Shown here: piece after piece, positions 1-8,827 of the stretch
Numbering within the stretch: the first letter of the stretch is position 1
How the letters are laid out: the number at the start of each line of letters is the position of its first letter
Assembly (NCBI RefSeq): GCF_000152785.1
Contig: NZ_CH672414.1
Coordinates: forward strand, 2,855,350-2,919,349
DNA: 64,000 nucleotides
Direction: 5' to 3'
From: Yoonia vestfoldensis SKA53
GTDB lineage: Bacteria > Pseudomonadota > Alphaproteobacteria > Rhodobacterales > Rhodobacteraceae
The notes under the pieces: model-generated
What the model saw: the letters and a program-made list of their open reading frames with translations, nothing else
Databases searched by the model: none
Told to the model about the DNA's origin: nothing
Made by a program: the position numbers and the translations under genes

Positions 1-372
1 GCGCGATTTGGTGTCATTACCCTTTTCATGGCCGATGACCATTACAGGCATGTCGTTGAACCGCGCCATGCCACCCATGACGGAATGGTCGTCGGCGAAA
101 TTCCGGTCGCCTGCCAGTGGCGTGAATTCGGTGAACAAAGCCGCGATATAATCAATGCAATGCGGCCGTTCGGGATGGCGCGCCACCTGGCATTTGCGCC
201 AGGGCGCAAGGTTGGCGTACAGCGAGGTCAGTAATTCGCCCGCTTTCTTGTCCAGCGCTGCCGCCTCTTTCGCGACATCCATTTCGGGATTGTCCCGCGC
301 CATGGCGCGCAGTTCTTCGGCCTTGCCTTCAATCTCGGCGAGCGGTTTTTCAAAGTCGAGGTAAAGGGTCAT
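1..372 (-). CDS. accA: Acetyl-CoA carboxylase carboxyltransferase alpha subunit (5' part; runs off the left edge)
   Basis: AccA is half of the cytoplasmic carboxyltransferase (with AccD) that moves CO2 from biotin to acetyl-CoA, giving malonyl-CoA for fatty acid synthesis. Only the first 124 codons are present and the frame is open to base 1, so the 3' end lies outside the window. The protein begins [17 protein letters not shown], and later has [11 protein letters not shown] and [16 protein letters not shown]. The last two correspond to E. coli HPQRPYTLDYV and LAGDRAYADDKAIVGG. The start is the ATG at 370-372, 75 bases downstream of mcl1 on the same strand. The truncation is an artefact of the window edge. 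Confidence 0.93.
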   Translation of the reverse strand, partial: MTLYLDFEKPLAEIEGKAEELRAMARDNPEMDVAKEAAALDKKAGELLTSLYANLAPWRKCQVARHPERPHCIDYIAALFTEFTPLAGDRNFADDHSVMGGMARFNDMPVMVIGHEKGNDTKSR

Positions 373-447
373 TAGATCGCGCGCCTCATTACTGAAAGTC
401 ACGGTGTTATGGCGCAACCCTGATGCGTTGGCAACGGCACGGGCGCA

Positions 448-1407
448 TTACGCGCCGCTGATCATCTCTGATTGGCGCACGACCACCTCGGCTTGCTTGA
501 TCGAGGCGATGTCCACAAGGCGACCCTTGTACACGGTCGCGCCTTCGCCACGGGCCTTGGCCTGCTCCATCGCGGCCAGAATCTCGCGCGCCTCGGACAC
601 GGCGGCATCGGAGGGGGTGAATACCTCGTTGGCAAGGGCGATCTGCTTGGGGTGGATCGCCCATTTGCCGACCATACCCAATGTGGCCGACCGGCGCGCC
701 TGCGCGCGATAGCCTTCGTCATCACTGAAATCGCCAAACGGACCATCGACGGGCAACACGCCATGCGTCCGGCAGGCCGCAACAATCGCCGTCTGCGCCC
801 AATGCCAGGGGTCGGCATAGTGCCGTGTGTCGCCATGCAGCATGTAGTAATTTTCTTGCGTCCCGCCAATGCCGGTGGTCTGCATCCCCATCGAGGCCGC
901 GAAATCCGCAGCGCCCAGCGACATGGCCGCCATGCGCGGCGAAGACGCAGCGATTTCCTCCACATGGGCGATACCGGCGGCCGATTCGATGATGACCTCG
1001 AAACTGATCGGCTTGGTGCGGCCCTTGGCGCGTTCAATCGCGGTGACCAGCGCATCCACGGCATAGACATCTGCCGCACAGCCGACCTTGGGGATCATGA
1101 TCTGGTCCAGCCTGTCGCCCGCCTGTTCCAGCACATCCACGACATCGCGGTACCAATAGGGTGTGTCCAGCCCGTTGATCCGCACGGACAGCGTCTTGCT
1201 GCCCCAATCCACCGTATTGATCGCCTCGATCACATTGGCCCGCGCGCTGTCCTTGTCGGAAGGTGCCACACTATCTTCCAGATCAAGGTTGATCACATCC
1301 GCCGCAGAGGCCGCCATTTTTGCAAAAAGCTTGGTGTTCGAACCGGGTCCAAACAACTGGCACCGGTTCGGACGGGCGGGCGGGGCGGGTTGCAGACGGA
1401 ATGACAT
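448..1407 (-). CDS. mcl1: L-malyl-CoA / beta-methylmalyl-CoA lyase
   Basis: In the ethylmalonyl-CoA pathway this Mg-dependent CitE/HpcH-family lyase cleaves beta-methylmalyl-CoA to glyoxylate and propionyl-CoA. It also condenses glyoxylate with acetyl-CoA to malyl-CoA. The 319-residue protein matches R. sphaeroides Mcl1 almost word for word as I recall it, beginning MSFRLQPAPPARPNRCQLFG. Visible active-site residues are Arg76 (SVRING), Glu141 (VIIES) and Asp168 (GAADFA). I chose the ATG at 1405-1407; an upstream in-frame ATG would add ten residues not found in the family. accA follows on the same strand. The upstream region carries a palindromic TTGCGCAA at 1430-1437, a possible regulator site. 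Confidence 0.96.
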   Translation of the reverse strand: MSFRLQPAPPARPNRCQLFGPGSNTKLFAKMAASAADVINLDLEDSVAPSDKDSARANVIEAINTVDWGSKTLSVRINGLDTPYWYRDVVDVLEQAGDRLDQIMIPKVGCAADVYAVDALVTAIERAKGRTKPISFEVIIESAAGIAHVEEIAASSPRMAAMSLGAADFAASMGMQTTGIGGTQENYYMLHGDTRHYADPWHWAQTAIVAACRTHGVLPVDGPFGDFSDDEGYRAQARRSATLGMVGKWAIHPKQIALANEVFTPSDAAVSEAREILAAMEQAKARGEGATVYKGRLVDIASIKQAEVVVRQSEMISGA

Positions 1408-1480
1408 GGCGATCCTTTGGGTAGCAAAATTGCGCAACGGGTTTCCCGTTGGGTATTATATTGCGCTGCGGGTCACAAGA

Positions 1481-1514
1481 GGCGTTTGCAACCGCAGCAT
1501 TGCGGTTGCACGCC
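1481..1514 (-). terminator. Strong stem-loop between the aminotransferase gene and mcl1
   Basis: Perfect 10-bp arms (1487-1496 and 1501-1510) enclose a GCAT loop. Four more outer pairs (GGCG at 1481-1484 with CGCC at 1511-1514) are offset by a two-base bulge. It sits 17-50 bases after the aminotransferase stop codon and upstream of mcl1. There is no T-run, so it may be a weak or factor-assisted terminator or a 3'-end stabiliser. Confidence 0.5.
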
Positions 1515-1530
1515 TGTCATCGGTTCGGGT

Positions 1531-2715
1531 TCAAACCCCTGCGGTCACAATCGCCTGCGCCAGTACCGGCACGCTGTGCGCATTCAGGCCTGCGACATTG
1601 AACCGGCTGTCACCCACCATGTAGATCCCATGCGCTGCGCGCATCGCGGCGACTTGATCGGGCGTCGCGCCCAACCGGCTGAACATCCCGCGATGATGGG
1701 CAAGGAAATCGAAACGGTCGGTATTGGTCAGGCGTTTCAATTCATCGGCCAATTGCTGACGCAGCCCCAGCATGGACAGGCGTGTTTCTTCCAGTTCCGC
1801 CTCCCACTCTGCACGCAGGGCGGGGTCGGTCAGGATCGTGGTGACGACCCGCGCGCCGTGATCGGGCGGAAAGGAATAGTTCTGCCGGTTCAGAAAATTC
1901 AGGTTCTGTTGCGCGAGCGCCTGCTGGTCGGCGTCCTTGGCAATCGCCATCAGCGCGCCGGTGCGTTCACGGTAGATGCCGAAGTTCTTAGAACAACTGG
2001 CGGCAATCAGGCAATTGTCGAAACCGGCTGCGATCTGGCGGGTGATCTGCGCATCCGCCTCCAGCCCGTCGCCAAAGCCCTGATAGGCGATATCGACGAA
2101 CGGCACAGCACCACGGTCCTGCATCAAGGCGATGACCTGCGCCATCTGCTCTGCCGTCAGGTTTGCCCCCGTCGGATTGTGGCAGCAGCCGTGCAGCAGC
2201 ACCACATCGCCTGCCTTGAGCGCGCCCAGATCAGCCATCAGCCCATCGAAATCCACACCGCGCGTGGTGTTGTCGAAATAGCGGTATTCGGCCATTTTCA
2301 TGCCAAGATACTTGATGATCGACGGATGGTTCGGCCATGTCGGGTTCGACAGCCAGACGGTGGCATCGGGCGATGCCATGCGGATAAGCTCCAGCGCCTG
2401 CCGGATCGCACCTGTGCCGCCGGGGGTTGCGACACAGGCCACGCGGTCTGCCGCGATACTGTCGCCCAACACCAGATCGCGGATCGCCGCGCCAAAGGCG
2501 GGATCACCGGCCAGCCCGGTATAGGCCTTGGTCGTCTGATCCGCCAAAATCCGGCGCTCAGCCTCTTTGACCGCGCGCATCACCGGCGTATTGCCGGTTG
2601 CGTCCTTGTAAACGCCGACGCCAAGGTCGATTTTATCGGTGCGCGGATCGGCGCGGTATTCGGCCATCAGCATGAGGATCTTGTCGGCGGGTTGCGGGTG
2701 CAGATTGTGCAGCAT
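1531..2715 (-). CDS. Aromatic amino acid / aspartate aminotransferase (class I, PLP)
   Basis: A 394-residue fold-type I aminotransferase of the AspC/TyrB subgroup. It transfers amino groups between aspartate or aromatic amino acids and 2-oxoglutarate in the cytoplasm. Visible motifs are IDLGVGVYKD near residue 29, the HGCCHNPTG block near 175-183, and the PLP lysine Lys243 in SCSKNFGIY. The start at 2713-2715 overlaps the stop codon of the upstream sulfurtransferase (TGATG), which indicates translational coupling; an in-frame start further upstream would lie inside that gene. AspC versus TyrB specificity cannot be settled from sequence alone, so no symbol is given. Confidence 0.92.
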   Translation of the reverse strand: MLHNLHPQPADKILMLMAEYRADPRTDKIDLGVGVYKDATGNTPVMRAVKEAERRILADQTTKAYTGLAGDPAFGAAIRDLVLGDSIAADRVACVATPGGTGAIRQALELIRMASPDATVWLSNPTWPNHPSIIKYLGMKMAEYRYFDNTTRGVDFDGLMADLGALKAGDVVLLHGCCHNPTGANLTAEQMAQVIALMQDRGAVPFVDIAYQGFGDGLEADAQITRQIAAGFDNCLIAASCSKNFGIYRERTGALMAIAKDADQQALAQQNLNFLNRQNYSFPPDHGARVVTTILTDPALRAEWEAELEETRLSMLGLRQQLADELKRLTNTDRFDFLAHHRGMFSRLGATPDQVAAMRAAHGIYMVGDSRFNVAGLNAHSVPVLAQAIVTAGV

Positions 2716-3581
2716 CAGGCGGCTCCGGTTGCAAGTGGAAGATCGGCATACATGCCCCATTCGGACCAAGAGCCATCGTAAAGTGCGTGATCGGTCTTGC
2801 CGATCCGTTCAAGGGCCAGCGACAGCACAGCCGCCGTGACCCCCGACCCGCAGGTCGTGATCGCGGGCTTGCTCAGATCGACGCCAGCATCGGTGAAAAC
2901 GGCGCGCAGGGCGGCAGGCGGTTTCATCGTGCCATCGCCATCCAGCAAGTCCTGATAAAACACGTTGCGCGATCCCGGAATATGGCCCGAGCGCAACCCC
3001 GCGCGGGGTTCAGGCACTTCGCCACGAAACCGTGCCGGAGCGCGGGCATCGATGATCGCGTGATCACCCAGCTTTGCCGCGCGCGCGACATCGGTCACAT
3101 CGCGCAGCATCTGCGCGCGCCGCTGCACGGTCATGTGGCGGTCGCGGATGACAGGCGGGGCGGTGGTGACAGTCTTGCCCTCGGCCAGCCATTTGGGCAG
3201 GCCACCATCCAGCACCGCGACAGCATCATGGCCCATCAGCCGGAACAGCCACCAGACGCGTGCGGCCGAAAACAGCCCCGCCCCGTCATAGACCACGACC
3301 TGATGACCATCGCCCACACCCATCGCGCGCATCCGCGACATGAATTTCTCGACTGGGGGTGCCATATGCGGCAGTTCCGAGCGTAGATCGCTGATCTCGT
3401 CGATATCAAAGAACCGCGCACCGGGGATATGGCCGACCTCATATTCCGCCAGCCCGGACCGGCCCGCATCGGGCAGATACCAGCTCGCATCCAGAAGCCG
3501 CAGGTCGGGGTCTTTCAGATGCGCGGCCAGCCAGTCAGTGCTGACAAGCGTTTTGGGATCATCTGGCACCATGTTGGTCAT
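2715..3581 (-). CDS. sseA: 3-mercaptopyruvate sulfurtransferase (tandem rhodanese)
   Basis: A 288-residue two-domain rhodanese. The N-terminal domain (about 10-140) is structural; the C-terminal domain (about 160-285) carries the catalytic loop CGSGVTA with Cys244. The CGSG[VT]-type loop, rather than CRKG[VK], points to mercaptopyruvate over thiosulfate as sulfur donor. In the family, Cys accepts sulfur from 3-mercaptopyruvate, releasing pyruvate. It sits directly upstream of and overlaps the aminotransferase; since aminotransferases can make mercaptopyruvate from cysteine, the pair could form a cysteine-sulfur route (inference). An AAAGGG ribosome-binding sequence precedes the ATG at 3581 by about eight bases. 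Confidence 0.93.
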   Translation of the reverse strand: MTNMVPDDPKTLVSTDWLAAHLKDPDLRLLDASWYLPDAGRSGLAEYEVGHIPGARFFDIDEISDLRSELPHMAPPVEKFMSRMRAMGVGDGHQVVVYDGAGLFSAARVWWLFRLMGHDAVAVLDGGLPKWLAEGKTVTTAPPVIRDRHMTVQRRAQMLRDVTDVARAAKLGDHAIIDARAPARFRGEVPEPRAGLRSGHIPGSRNVFYQDLLDGDGTMKPPAALRAVFTDAGVDLSKPAITTCGSGVTAAVLSLALERIGKTDHALYDGSWSEWGMYADLPLATGAA

Positions 3582-3669
3582 CGCATTGCCCTTTGGTCAA
3601 TTACCCCGTCACTATCGCGCAGGGGATATGGAAACAAGGCACCAGATATCGCGTGACAGACAGCAGCTT

Positions 3670-3693
3670 CTTTTTTCCAAAAATACTCCGGGG
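3670..3693 (-). terminator. 3'-end element copy 1 (after smpB)
   Basis: Read on the minus strand this is CCCCGGAGTATTTTTGGAAA followed by AAAG, starting 33 bases past the smpB stop. It is a divergent copy of the GC-hairpin plus ATATTT element found after six other genes in this window. GC-rich potential stems lie just upstream (3700-3724). It probably terminates smpB transcription. Confidence 0.5.
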
Positions 3694-3726
3694 TGAGGGC
3701 CGGTCAGGCCCGAGGGGCAGCGCCCC

Positions 3727-4200
3727 TTACTCCCCCTGCCGCAAAAGCCGCTGTTTCTGACGGCCCCAGTCGCGGGCGGCTTCGGTCGCGCGTTTGTCGT
3801 GGTTCTTTTTGCCCTTGGCGGTGGCGATCTTCAGCTTCACCAACCCGCGATCGTTGAAATACAACACCAGCGGCACCAGCGTCATGCCTTCGCGCTTGGT
3901 GGCGTTCCACAGGCGGGACAATTCCTTGCGGCTGACCAAAAGCTTGCGCTTGCGGCGTTCCTCGTGGCTGAACATCGCGCGCTCATAGGGCGCGATATAG
4001 GCATTGGTCAGCCACAATTCACCATCATCGACAGAGGCATAGCTGTCGGCGATATTCGACTGACCGACGCGCAAGGATTTCACCTCGGACCCGGTCAGGA
4101 TGATCCCGACTTCGATATCATCCTCGATGGCAAAATCATAGCGCGCGCGCCGGTTCTCGGCGACGACCTTGTAATTCGTCTTTTCGGTCTTTTTGGACAT
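3727..4200 (-). CDS. smpB: SsrA-binding protein SmpB (trans-translation)
   Basis: SmpB binds tmRNA and brings it to stalled ribosomes, allowing rescue and tagging of the nascent chain. The 157-residue protein has the expected OB-fold features: [16 protein letters not shown] near residue 12, [19 protein letters not shown] near 37, and [16 protein letters not shown] near 108. The C-terminal basic tail (KGKKNHDKR then [15 protein letters not shown]) is the part that enters the decoding centre. An open frame extends upstream, but MSKKTEK at 4198-4200 is the family-like start and the extension would run into dapA. The dapA-smpB order on the same strand with a 23-base gap suggests co-transcription. 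Confidence 0.96.
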   Translation of the reverse strand: MSKKTEKTNYKVVAENRRARYDFAIEDDIEVGIILTGSEVKSLRVGQSNIADSYASVDDGELWLTNAYIAPYERAMFSHEERRKRKLLVSRKELSRLWNATKREGMTLVPLVLYFNDRGLVKLKIATAKGKKNHDKRATEAARDWGRQKQRLLRQGE

Positions 4201-4223
4201 CTGCCCCAGATAGGCGCTTGGCC

Positions 4224-5096
4224 TCAGCTCAGCAAGCCCGCATGCACCATCGCAGCGCGCATCTTGGCCTTGGTGGCATCTGTCAGCGCGGTCAGCGGGC
4301 TGCGGACATCCTCGCTGCAAAGCCCCAAAAGCGACATGCCGTATTTGGCCCCTGCAACCCCCGGTTCGGTAAAGATCGCCTCGTGCAGCGGCATCAGGCG
4401 GTCCAGCTGCGTCAGAGCCTTGGCATAATCGCCTGCCAATGTGCTTTGCTGAAACGCGGCACAAAGTGCTGGTGCGACATTGGCGGTGACCGAAATGCAG
4501 CCCACCCCGCCATGCGCGTTGAAACCAAGGGCCGTCGCATCTTCGCCCGACAATTGCATGAAATCAGCCCCGCAGCGCAGCCGCTGCTTGGGCACGCGGG
4601 CCAGATCGCCGGTCGCATCCTTGACCCCGATGATCATCGGGTGGCGCGCCAACTCGCCCATCGTGTCGGGCATCATATCCACGGCGGACCGGCCTGGAAT
4701 ATTGTAGATGATTACCGGCAGGCCACAATCGGCAGCAGCGGTGAAATGGGCGATCAATCCGGCTTGCGTCGGTTTGTTGTAATAGGGGGTGACGACAAGC
4801 GCGGCATCGGCACCGGCTTTTTGGGCGGCCTGCACCAGACGCACGGTTTCGATCGTATTATTCGATCCGGCACCGGCGATCACGGGGATACGGCCTGCGG
4901 CCTCTTGCACGACGATTTGCACGACCATGTCATGTTCTTCATGGGTCAGCGTCGGGCTTTCGCCGGTGGTGCCGACAGGGACCAACCCGTGGCTGCCCTG
5001 CTCCACATGCCAGTTCACCAATTTTTTCAGCGTCGCGACATCCACCTGACCGTTTGCAAACGGTGTGACCAGCGCGGGAATGGAACCCTTGAACAT
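4224..5096 (-). CDS. dapA: 4-hydroxy-tetrahydrodipicolinate synthase
   Basis: DapA condenses pyruvate with L-aspartate semialdehyde, the first committed step of diaminopimelate and lysine synthesis. The 290-residue TIM-barrel protein shows GTTGESPTL with Thr43/Thr44, the proton-relay tyrosine Tyr131 in IIYNIPGR, and the Schiff-base lysine Lys159 in GVKDATGD. Length and motifs are those of a functional enzyme. It is transcribed away from the lytic transglycosylase gene; the 147-base region between them should hold both promoters. Since diaminopimelate is a cell-wall building block, the murein-related neighbour is fitting but may be coincidental. Confidence 0.96.
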   Translation of the reverse strand: MFKGSIPALVTPFANGQVDVATLKKLVNWHVEQGSHGLVPVGTTGESPTLTHEEHDMVVQIVVQEAAGRIPVIAGAGSNNTIETVRLVQAAQKAGADAALVVTPYYNKPTQAGLIAHFTAAADCGLPVIIYNIPGRSAVDMMPDTMGELARHPMIIGVKDATGDLARVPKQRLRCGADFMQLSGEDATALGFNAHGGVGCISVTANVAPALCAAFQQSTLAGDYAKALTQLDRLMPLHEAIFTEPGVAGAKYGMSLLGLCSEDVRSPLTALTDATKAKMRAAMVHAGLLS

Positions 5097-5243
5097 GCGA
5101 CGTTTCCTTGTGTGCGGGACGATTCCCGTCTTGGCGAAATCGCGCGGACCCTAGACGCCTTTGCGCCTGTTGCCAAGTTTGTCAGTTGCCTTGGCGCTTG
5201 GCTGCTTTACCCTGCCAAAAAACAAACAAGAGCGGTGATCCTG

Positions 5244-7205
5244 ATGCGTCTTTTGGCAGTCTGCCTTTTATCGTTCGTCGCGGCCATGCCGGCTGTGGCG
5301 CAGCCTGTGGACCAGCGCGCCGTTGCCGCCGTGGCGCTGGCGGGTGATGATTGGAACGCAGCCTATCTGCTGGCGGCAGACACCGATCCGGTGGCGCGCG
5401 ATGTGCTGACATGGCTGCGCTTGCGCGCGGGTGACGCCAATTTCGCGGATTACCTTGCCTTTGTCGCAGACCACCCCGGCTGGCCGGGCCTGTCCCAGCT
5501 GCGCCGCGCTGCCGAGGCGGTGATCCCCGCGGACGCCGACCCGCAGAAAGTCATCGCGTGGTTCGACGCGGCACCCCCCGCGACCGGCGCGGGTGTTGTC
5601 CGGCTGGTCGCGGCCCTGACTGCCACAGGTCAGGTCGAGGCGGCCGAAACCGCCTTGCGCACCGCATGGCTGACGCTGGGGCTGGACGAAGACGGCCATG
5701 CCGTGATGATGGCCAGCTTTGCGGACAGGCTTGCCCCTCATCACGCCGCCCGCGCGGATGCGCTGCTGTGGCGCGGGCGCACCAGCGATGCCGCGCGCCT
5801 GCTGCCGGTGCTGCCCGCAGATCAGCGCGCTCTGACCGCCGCGCGCATCGGCTATGCCACCGGCACCGAAAACATGCTGCCGTTGTTCACTGCCGTGCCA
5901 GCGGCGCTGCGCGACACCCCCGGCCTGCATTATGCCCGCTACAGCTGGTTGGCGGCGCGTGGTGACTGGACCGAGGCAACCGATGTGCTGCGCGCGCAAT
6001 CGACCAGCCCTGCCGCCTTGCAGGAACCCTTCCGCTGGTCGGGCTACCGGCAGGTGCTGGCGCGCTGGCACATGCGCGAAGGGCGCGCCGAACTGGCTTA
6101 TGCGTTGGCCGCCAATCATTTCCTGACCGAAGGCGAGGCTTTTGCCGATCTTGAATGGCTGGCGGGCTATATCGCGCTGATCTATCAGGGCGATCCGGTG
6201 CAGGCGCTGATGCATTTCGACAAGGCAGCGGCGCGTGTATCCGGCCCGATTTCGGTGGCGCGGATGCATTATTGGATCGGACGTGCGCAGGATGTGAAGG
6301 GCAATACAGACCTTGCCGCGGCCGCCTATGCGCGCGCGGCGGACCACCAGACGACGTTCTATGGCCTCTTGGCCTCGGAAAGGACAGGCCAGCCGCTGGA
6401 TGCAGCCTTGGTCGGGGCGGATGTCGCATGGCAGGGGGCTGCCGTGTTCGACGATGACCTGACCCGCGCCGCGCTGATCTTGCTCGAAGGGGGCGAACGC
6501 GGGGCTGCGGTGACCTTTTTCGCAGCCTTGGGTGAACGGCTGGAGCCTGACGCCCTGCGCGCGCTGGGGGCGTATCTGTCGTCTATCGGCGAGGATTATT
6601 ATACCCTTCTGCTGGGCAAGACCGCCGCGACGCGTGGCATTGTCTTACCTGAAATCTATTACCCCGTGCATGATCTGGCGCAGATGGATTTGCCTGTTGA
6701 TCCCGCCCTTGCCCTGTCGATCGCGCGGCGCGAAAGCGAATTCAACACCGGTATCGCCAGCCCCGTGGGTGCGCTGGGCCTGATGCAGGTCATGCCCGCC
6801 ACGGCGCAGGAGGTCGCAGGCTGGCTGAACCTGCCTTATTCCCGCGCGCGGCTGACCAGCGACTGGCCGTATAATGCGACCTTGGGGGCGGCCTATTTGG
6901 CCTATCTGCAGGATGAATTCGGCCCCAGCCCCGTGATGATCGCCGCAGGCTATAACGCAGGCCCCAGCCGCCCGCGCGCATGGATACGCGAACGCGGTGA
7001 TCCGCGCCTGCGGCAGATGGATGTGGTGGACTGGATCGAACATATCCCCTTTGTCGAGACCCGCAATTACGTCCAACGCGTCACCGAAAGCCTGCCGGTC
7101 TATCAGGCGCGGCTGACCGGGCAGGCGGGGCCTGTGCGGTTCACGGCGCTGCTGATCGGGCAGAAACCGGTGTTGCGGCCGGTGGCGCGGCCGGTGCGGG
7201 ATTAA
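5244..7205 (+). CDS. Soluble lytic murein transglycosylase (Slt70-like)
   Basis: A 653-residue periplasmic enzyme expected to cleave peptidoglycan glycan strands with formation of 1,6-anhydro-muropeptides. Residues 1-20 form a signal peptide ending PAVAQ. The long alpha-helical superhelix (about 30-460) is followed by an SLT domain: ARRESEFN with catalytic Glu497, SPVGALGLMQVMPAT, and AAGYNAGPSRPRAW. The ATG at 5244 was chosen because it gives a compact signal peptide; the frame stays open far upstream across dapA antisense sequence, which is not coding. The gene ends in a GC-rich hairpin/ATATTT element shared with other gene ends here. Confidence 0.92.
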   Translation: MRLLAVCLLSFVAAMPAVAQPVDQRAVAAVALAGDDWNAAYLLAADTDPVARDVLTWLRLRAGDANFADYLAFVADHPGWPGLSQLRRAAEAVIPADADPQKVIAWFDAAPPATGAGVVRLVAALTATGQVEAAETALRTAWLTLGLDEDGHAVMMASFADRLAPHHAARADALLWRGRTSDAARLLPVLPADQRALTAARIGYATGTENMLPLFTAVPAALRDTPGLHYARYSWLAARGDWTEATDVLRAQSTSPAALQEPFRWSGYRQVLARWHMREGRAELAYALAANHFLTEGEAFADLEWLAGYIALIYQGDPVQALMHFDKAAARVSGPISVARMHYWIGRAQDVKGNTDLAAAAYARAADHQTTFYGLLASERTGQPLDAALVGADVAWQGAAVFDDDLTRAALILLEGGERGAAVTFFAALGERLEPDALRALGAYLSSIGEDYYTLLLGKTAATRGIVLPEIYYPVHDLAQMDLPVDPALALSIARRESEFNTGIASPVGALGLMQVMPATAQEVAGWLNLPYSRARLTSDWPYNATLGAAYLAYLQDEFGPSPVMIAAGYNAGPSRPRAWIRERGDPRLRQMDVVDWIEHIPFVETRNYVQRVTESLPVYQARLTGQAGPVRFTALLIGQKPVLRPVARPVRD

Positions 7206-7215
7206 GAACTTTTAT

Positions 7216-7248
7216 GCCTCCGGCGGGGATATTTTTACTCTAACGATG
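7216..7248 (+). terminator. 3'-end element copy 2 (after the lytic transglycosylase)
   Basis: GCCTCCGGCGGGGATATTTT followed by an A/T/C stretch ending ACGATG, starting 10 bases past the slt stop codon. It overlaps the 3' end of the convergent DMT permease gene (7235). The 29 bases 7202-7230, including the stop codon, recur exactly in inverted orientation at 9878-9906. A likely terminator. Confidence 0.55.
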
Positions 7249-8110
7249 TGGCTTTCTGGCGGGCGCGCCAGAGCGTGAACAGCCCCGCACCGACGACGAT
7301 GGCGGCACCGATGGCGACGTTGGGGCGGATCGTCTCGCCCAGCACGCCGACGCCGATGACGCTGGCGAAGACCAGTTGCAGATAGGCGAAGGGTTGGACC
7401 GCGCTTGCCTCGGCGACCTCATAGGTCTTGATCAGCAGCCAGTGCGCCGTCACCCCCGTGATGCACAAGGTGATCATCCAGCGCCAGTCTGCTGCCGACA
7501 TCGGTTCCCAGAACCAGACGCCAACCACGGTCATCACCACAGCCCCCGATGTGCCGGTCCAGAAAAAAGATGTCGTCGTATTGTCGAGCCGTGCCGCATA
7601 GCGCGTGAGCAGGCCGTAGAGTGCGAACATGAAGGCCGAGGCCAGCGGGATCGCGGCAGCAGGCGAAAATACCGCAAAGCCCGGTTGCAAGATCACCAGC
7701 ACGCCCACAAAACCGATCCCGATTGCGGCCCAGCGCCGCCAGCCCACAGCCTCGCCCAGCACAGGGCCGGACAGCGCCGCGATCAGCAGCGGATAGCAGG
7801 CAAAGATCGCATGGCTTTCCACCAGCCCCAGATAGACGAAGGCCGTGACCATGACGCAGATTTCCAGCGCCAGCAACGTGCCGCGCGCGATCTGCAACAA
7901 GGGTTGTTTCGTGCGTGCGGCCGCCCGGATCGACCCCGATTGCCGCCGGGCGATGGCGATCACGAAAGCAGCAAAGAACCAGTAGCGGATCATCACGATC
8001 ATCACGACGTTGTTGTTCACTGCAAGATGCTGCGAAATCCCGTCCTGGATCGCGAAGATGAAGGTCGTGAGGATCATCAGCATGATCCCGAGCCTAGTAT
8101 TCGTCTGCAT
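7235..8110 (-). CDS. DMT-superfamily permease (EamA domains)
   Basis: A 291-residue inner-membrane protein with about ten predicted hydrophobic segments arranged as two EamA repeats (roughly 8-140 and 150-282). It starts MQTNTRLGIMLMILTTFIFA. Members of this superfamily export metabolites or amino acids, but the substrate cannot be told from sequence. Its start overlaps the end of mnmD by 17 bases (8094-8110), suggesting it is translated from the mnmD transcript. It ends convergently with the lytic transglycosylase gene, with shared terminator sequence. Confidence 0.88.
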   Translation of the reverse strand: MQTNTRLGIMLMILTTFIFAIQDGISQHLAVNNNVVMIVMIRYWFFAAFVIAIARRQSGSIRAAARTKQPLLQIARGTLLALEICVMVTAFVYLGLVESHAIFACYPLLIAALSGPVLGEAVGWRRWAAIGIGFVGVLVILQPGFAVFSPAAAIPLASAFMFALYGLLTRYAARLDNTTTSFFWTGTSGAVVMTVVGVWFWEPMSAADWRWMITLCITGVTAHWLLIKTYEVAEASAVQPFAYLQLVFASVIGVGVLGETIRPNVAIGAAIVVGAGLFTLWRARQKATSLE

Positions 8111-8780
8111 TTTGCATCCTTGCGCGGGTCATGTGCCGCTTGCGTCCGTATCCGGGGTGGCGGGTGACGGTAAACCCGGCCTCGGCCAATGCGCGGCGGA
8201 TATGCCCTGCCGCGCTATAAGTCGCTGCCGTCCCACCCACGCTTGTATGCGCCGCCACCGCCTGCAGCAGCGCGGGTTCCCAAAGCTCGGGGTTCTTGGC
8301 GGGGGAAAACCCGTCGAGATACCAGATATCCGCCGCCCCTTGCCAATCGGGCAGCGTCTGGCGTGCATCACCGATGATGACCTGCAGCGTCATTGTGTCG
8401 TCCAACACGACGCGTCCCGCGCCCGCCGTCCAAGTCTCCAGCAACTTTGCGCCATAGCCTGCCAGCGTCGGGAAATGCGCAAGCGCCGTCGCCATATCCG
8501 CCTGTGCCATCGGGAAAGCCTCGAATGATGTGAAATCCAGCCGGCCGCGCTTGCCCGCCCGCACCCAGGCGTCCCATGTGACCAGCAGGTTCAGCCCCGT
8601 GCCAAAGCCCAGTTCGCCGATCCGCAAATCGCCATCAAACCGCGCCGGCAGGTCGTTGCCGTCCAGAAATACATGCTGCGTTTCGGCCAGACCATCATCG
8701 AACGAAAAATAAGGGTCGTCGAAATCCCGCGCAATCGGCACGCCATCCCGCCAATCGAGTTTTGCTGTCTGGTCTGTCAT
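8094..8780 (-). CDS. mnmD: tRNA (5-methylaminomethyl-2-thiouridine) methyltransferase, stand-alone
   Basis: A 228-residue SAM-dependent methyltransferase of the DUF752/MnmD family, corresponding to the N-terminal half of E. coli MnmC. It makes the last methyl transfer to mnm5(s2)U at tRNA position 34. Visible: the N-terminal YFSFDDGLAETQHVFLDGNDL, the SAM-binding IGELGFGTGLN near 54, and the catalytic-region WYLDGFSPAKNPELW. The start at 8778-8780 gives MTDQTAKLDW; an upstream ATG would extend into the intergenic region. It is divergent from an FAD oxidoreductase 47 bases away that resembles MnmC's other half. Confidence 0.88.
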   Translation of the reverse strand: MTDQTAKLDWRDGVPIARDFDDPYFSFDDGLAETQHVFLDGNDLPARFDGDLRIGELGFGTGLNLLVTWDAWVRAGKRGRLDFTSFEAFPMAQADMATALAHFPTLAGYGAKLLETWTAGAGRVVLDDTMTLQVIIGDARQTLPDWQGAADIWYLDGFSPAKNPELWEPALLQAVAAHTSVGGTAATYSAAGHIRRALAEAGFTVTRHPGYGRKRHMTRARMQNADEY

Positions 8781-8827
8781 GCCTGTCTGCCTTAGGTCTG
8801 GGGCATCTTTGGGCATTGGGGCGCGGA

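Noticed and set aside
4201-4464. Upstream extension of smpB
   Set aside because: It would overlap dapA in another frame; the known N-terminus begins at 4200.
4218-5243. Upstream extension of the lytic transglycosylase frame across dapA
   Set aside because: Antisense to dapA; the signal peptide starts at 5244.
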